A stretch of 64,000 nucleotides of DNA from Temnothorax longispinosus (Eukaryota > Arthropoda > Insecta > Hymenoptera > Formicidae): NCBI RefSeq assembly GCF_030848805.1, contig NC_092360.1, forward strand, positions 24,159,701 through 24,223,700, written 5' to 3'. Position numbers and translations under genes: made by a program. Below are positions 60,605 through 64,000 of the stretch, in pieces (the stretch's first letter is position 1; every line of letters starts with the position of its first letter). The notes under the pieces were generated by a model. That model did not search any database. It saw only the letters and a program-made list of their open reading frames with translations, and was not told the origin of the DNA.

Positions 60605-62763
60605 CTAGATCCAGTTGCGTTTGATAAAATATAACACGACCTTGCGCAGCCGTTGGATAAACATTTGGTTGCCCTGGTAGCTTACCATAAACTCCTTCAT
60701 GTTGTCGTATTTCAACTCGGTCTCCTGCACGTTTAGCGTGAGTATCTTAAGCATGAAAAATAAATGCATAGACTCGAATCTGGCGTCGGTGGACAACTTG
60801 GCGTCAAAATTCTCTCTGGTGAACTGCTCGGTGTCGCAACCCATTCGATCCAGCACGGTCAAGAACGTTTCGTAGTAGAGATCCATCAGTTCCTCGAGGC
60901 GATCCTCGCTCACATCCGTGCTAGAGAACAGGAAGAAGACCATCTCGCGCAGCGGACTGAGAAACAGATAATTCTGAAAATCCACGAACTTGATATCGTC
61001 CACTCGGCCGTTCTCATCGCGATGGAACATGATGTTGTTCACCCAGAAGTCTGCGTGAATAATAGTAGACCACGGCTCATCAGGCGGTAAGGTCCACATG
61101 CCACGACCCATTGAGTCCTGTACGGCAGCTTCGAACCGATCAACGTAAACAGCTAATTGCGAATCTTCCGCTACCGTCTTTAACATGTCTTTTTGAAAGT
61201 TCTCAAACTCGTCGAGCTTCAGGTCCAAGCACTTGCTGCGTTCCTTCAATATTTCGAAGTACTCCGGTCGCTTGTACTTGGTAGCCATCCCTAGCGCATG
61301 AAACCTCGCCAACGCCCGTATCGCTACTCTCGAGTGCTCAAGATCGCATCCTATGAGTCAAATAAAAAGTCACTTACTTTTCATATAGTAAATATTAAAA
61401 TGATTATGTAACTTCAGATAATCTTAAGTCTAATCTGATCTAAAAGTGCACAAAAGATTTCCATGTAATCAGCGAAAATGTAATGCAATTTTATTGATAT
61501 TATATCGTACATTTTTTACGGTCAATTTTATAAAAATCATCTGACATAATTGATGACTCGGTAGATTTCCTGAGTGTATCAAGAGAAATCGCATAAAGCT
61601 CAGAAAAAAAGGTGCCAAGCAGATTAATCTGCGATTTATTGTTAGTGTAGTGTTAACACTACAAAGATCGTAAATCATGTTGATAAGGAAATGACATCAT
61701 TGTGTTACGAATGACAAATCTCTGTATCTCGATTTATTCCGCTGTTTTTAATATCATAAGTCTTAAATAAAATAGTTAGTTTTAATCTTTACTTGTATTA
61801 ACAATTTGTACAATTTATAAAATTCTACTTTTTTTGTTATCTCATGTATATATACATTTTTATTTTATGTATTACATACACTTGTCATTCTCATAAAGAT
61901 TATGAGATAATTAATTATAGTATAAATAATTTTAAGGAACTTAAATTTACATGTTAAAGACCGATTGTTCCAACCTGTTGGTAAACTAACAGTTGAATCA
62001 TATGTCTACCTTTGTAATTTGAAAGAAAAACAAAGACACATATATGATTTAACTACTAGTTAGTTTACCAAAACATTGGAACACCGGCCCTAAATCATAG
62101 AAAAAAATTGTTTATAAGGAGAATTCAAAAAAGCTCCTAAATATAATTTATTATGCTACATTGAACATTTTTGTCTACAGCCTTTAAAACAAAGAAACTT
62201 TTGATTCAAAGCGTAAAGATAAGATGAGCTTAAAGATGATCACAAACTTTTCAAACAGACAAAAAATATTTAACGCTACCTTTAGCTCTGTCGCCATTGT
62301 AATAACCGCGCGTCCTTAAGTTCTCCATTAGAATAACGGCATCATCGTCGAAATCGACATCCGGGCTCAACGATAATCGGGACTGATAATATTTGGGCAA
62401 TATATCGAATACTTCATCCTGTTTCAGACCCATTTCTCTCTCCAGTTTTTGATAATAAGGCACGATATTCTCATACATGAAGATCTCCTTTCTGAACGTG
62501 TACGGGCTGTCGAAAATTTGTCGTTGGAATTCCGTCGGCGGCGGCATCTTCGCGATGAGATGAAGATCTTCCTCTTCCGCTTCATCGTTGCGCTTGATCA
62601 CGGCGTGAACACTTAAAATGGTACTGCCGTAATTCTCGCCTGGCTGCAACAGGCTCTTGGTCGTATAACGAACCACGATCAGCCCATCGCCAAATGTGCG
62701 GCTCAGTATCGGTTGCAATTCGCGCAGCTCGATCGTCTTCAACTGTTGCTGATCGTTGCTCAT
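60605..62763 (-). CDS. EcKinase-like (CHK kinase-like) protein
   Basis: Two exons, 62280-62763 and 60605-61350, joined in phase 1, about 409 residues, normal for the family. The fold is that of small-molecule kinases: GENYGS nucleotide loop (about 42-47), VILMENL hinge (about 143-149), catalytic-loop HADFWVNN (His260-Asp262, Asn267) and metal-binding VDFQ (about 284-286). All catalytic residues are present. The family (EcKinase/CHK, DUF1679-like) is expanded in insects and includes ecdysteroid 22-kinase; members phosphorylate ecdysteroids or foreign small molecules, in the cytosol. The substrate of this one cannot be told from sequence. The ATG at 62763 is chosen because the longer open frame upstream starts at a non-ATG codon. 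Confidence 0.9.
61958..62090. mobile_element. Foldback MITE with TAA target duplication (element H)
   Basis: A 133-bp element in the EcKinase-like intron, flanked by TAA (61955-61957 and 62091-62093). The left arm AGACCGATTGTTCCAACCTG… pairs with the right arm, whose outer end on the other strand reads GGGCCGGTGTTCCAATG. Both arms contain GGTAAACTAAC and an ATCATAT word. The arms have diverged more than in D or G. Confidence 0.75.
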
Positions 62764-63008
62764 GATTGTCACACAGGCAGACAGTGCCGGGAGAAGACTC
62801 GTGTCTGCGTCAACCAACTATCACGTTTCGCGTTGGACTACCAACTGGCCGATATTACGTGTGAAAGAAGCGCGCGCAATCATTTCATTTGCGACAGCCG
62901 CAGCGACTGCTCCTCCTCCACTGGCTCTGAAGCATGGTCCGCCTCCTTCCTAGCCGCTTGCAACATTTTTGTAATCGTTACATAGGGTCTATTTCCTGGC
63001 TGCACTAA

Positions 63009-63061
63009 TTCAGAGTTTATCTTTTTCCTTCCAATGTAGAGTAAAAAAGATAAACTCTGAA
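63009..63061. repeat. 18-bp inverted repeat
   Basis: TTCAGAGTTTATCTTTTT (63009-63026) and its exact reverse complement (63044-63061) with a 17-nt spacer, upstream of the EcKinase-like gene. Confidence 0.85.
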
Positions 63062-64000
63062 CCGACTGCTTGTCATGTGCCGGATGAGATTAATTTTCGT
63101 GTAGAGACACGTGTTGTCGACTCACACACGGAAAGTTTCAAACGTTGATTTTCCATCCTCAGAAACGCTGGTGATCTCCCCTACCAGCGATCACCAGCTT
63201 TGTCTCTCTCACTCTCTCACGCTCAGTCCCTCGACGCCTGCGGCAATCAATTTGTCCTGGTTTCTCCTTGACTGGAATTTGTGACTATTATGTGATTCAC
63301 ACATAATCTCCGTGCACTATTTGTCACTGTCTTTACAAAGATCGCGCTGTGTCGCATAATAAGCATCTTTTACGAGTATAAAACTCTTATATTATATTTA
63401 TTTATCCATCTATTGCAGTTAAAAACGTGATTATGTCATTGTTTTGATTTTTTTTTTTTTTTACTAGAATAGGAGATTATATTAATTACTCTCGAATAAC
63501 AATCACTGAGAACGCTTCTGTGGTACGGCGGTAAAAAGAATAAATTTATTTCTGAAATAACAGAATGATATAAAAATATATTTTTCTGGCACTCACATGG
63601 CAGTTGTGTATAAGAGCATATGTGTTAAGTATATGTAATTAAAATTTTTGTATATGTAATATACGATTAAAATAAAAAACGTAAGATACATATATATATA
63701 TATATTGCATAATGCAATCTCTGATCACTTTAATTATCGTTTATGCGCTAAAACTTCCGACTGTTTGTCCTTCTCATGTAAATTCGTTATATGATTTTTA
63801 CGAATTGCCGATGGTGGAAAATCTTTACTTTGGCCAGCTTTCTTGCTCGATCAATTTGCTATGAATATCCCATAAGTTCTACAAATAAAAGATGATAAAC
63901 TGTAAATTTCACTAAAATTGTGATTACAATTTTGCAATAAATTTGCACAATAGAAATGAAGACAAATATAGAGTTAATATCTTATCTAATATATTCTTTC
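63062..64000. other. Intergenic sequence at the window end
   Basis: I see no gene or RNA. It is AT-rich after about 63250, with a (TA)n run near 63690. It contains a possible promoter of the EcKinase-like gene nearer to 62800-63200, but no TATA/initiator pair stands out. Confidence 0.5.

Noticed and set aside
1..64000. CRISPR arrays, operons, tRNA or rRNA genes
   Set aside because: Reading for spaced repeats and for tRNA T-loop/box patterns gave nothing convincing; a tRNAscan run would be decisive. Genes are eukaryotic and individually spliced.

Overview
The window is nuclear DNA from an insect, most likely a hymenopteran and plausibly an ant. The genes have introns with GT-AG borders. They include insect-specific families: a secreted cuticle-type protein with Gln/Tyr/Pro repeats and an EcKinase/CHK-like kinase. 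The background is AT-rich with CpG-rich patches and long CT/GA microsatellites. The order-level call is inference; no marker gene settles it.

Layout. 1-22 kb is mostly non-coding, with one short minus-strand cuticle gene (3.9-6.3 kb) that has a TATA/initiator promoter. 22.0-25.9 kb (+) holds the last four coding exons of the Pax6/eyeless gene: homeodomain, polyQ, PST-rich tail and the conserved C-terminus. I found no paired-domain exon in the 22 kb upstream, so the gene probably starts outside the window and the cuticle gene may lie inside its intron or 5' flank. 28.4-29.0 kb is a mariner-like element. 29.4-40.7 kb (-) is a ZC3H11A orthologue: three CCCH fingers in small 5' exons and a large 3' exon beyond a 7.5 kb intron, plus a possible alternative last exon. 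45.7-55.7 kb (-) is a full-length BLTP3/UHRF1BP1L bridge-like lipid-transfer gene with 16 coding exons, and possibly two alternative last exons further downstream (44.2 and 42.8 kb). 57.7-59.9 kb (+) is GNL2/NGP-1, a circularly permuted nucleolar GTPase in one coding exon. 60.6-62.8 kb (-) is a two-exon EcKinase-like gene.

The genes are unrelated in function; I see no functional cluster. BLTP3 and GNL2 are head to head, about 2 kb apart. That gap holds the most unusual structure in the window: a nest of foldback (hairpin) elements, several inserted inside one another, with 3-bp TTA/TAA target duplications. Two of them (D and G) have unrelated arms yet the same GCCAATCAAC sequence at the stem/loop junction and loops of the same length (34 nt). 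Other elements with TAA duplications lie in a BLTP3 intron and in the EcKinase intron.

Two otherwise intact genes (cuticle and BLTP3) each show an apparent single-base frameshift, which suggests assembly indels or, less likely, real lesions. Exon borders were deduced by eye from splice consensus, phase and family alignment from memory, so positions may be off by a base or two.
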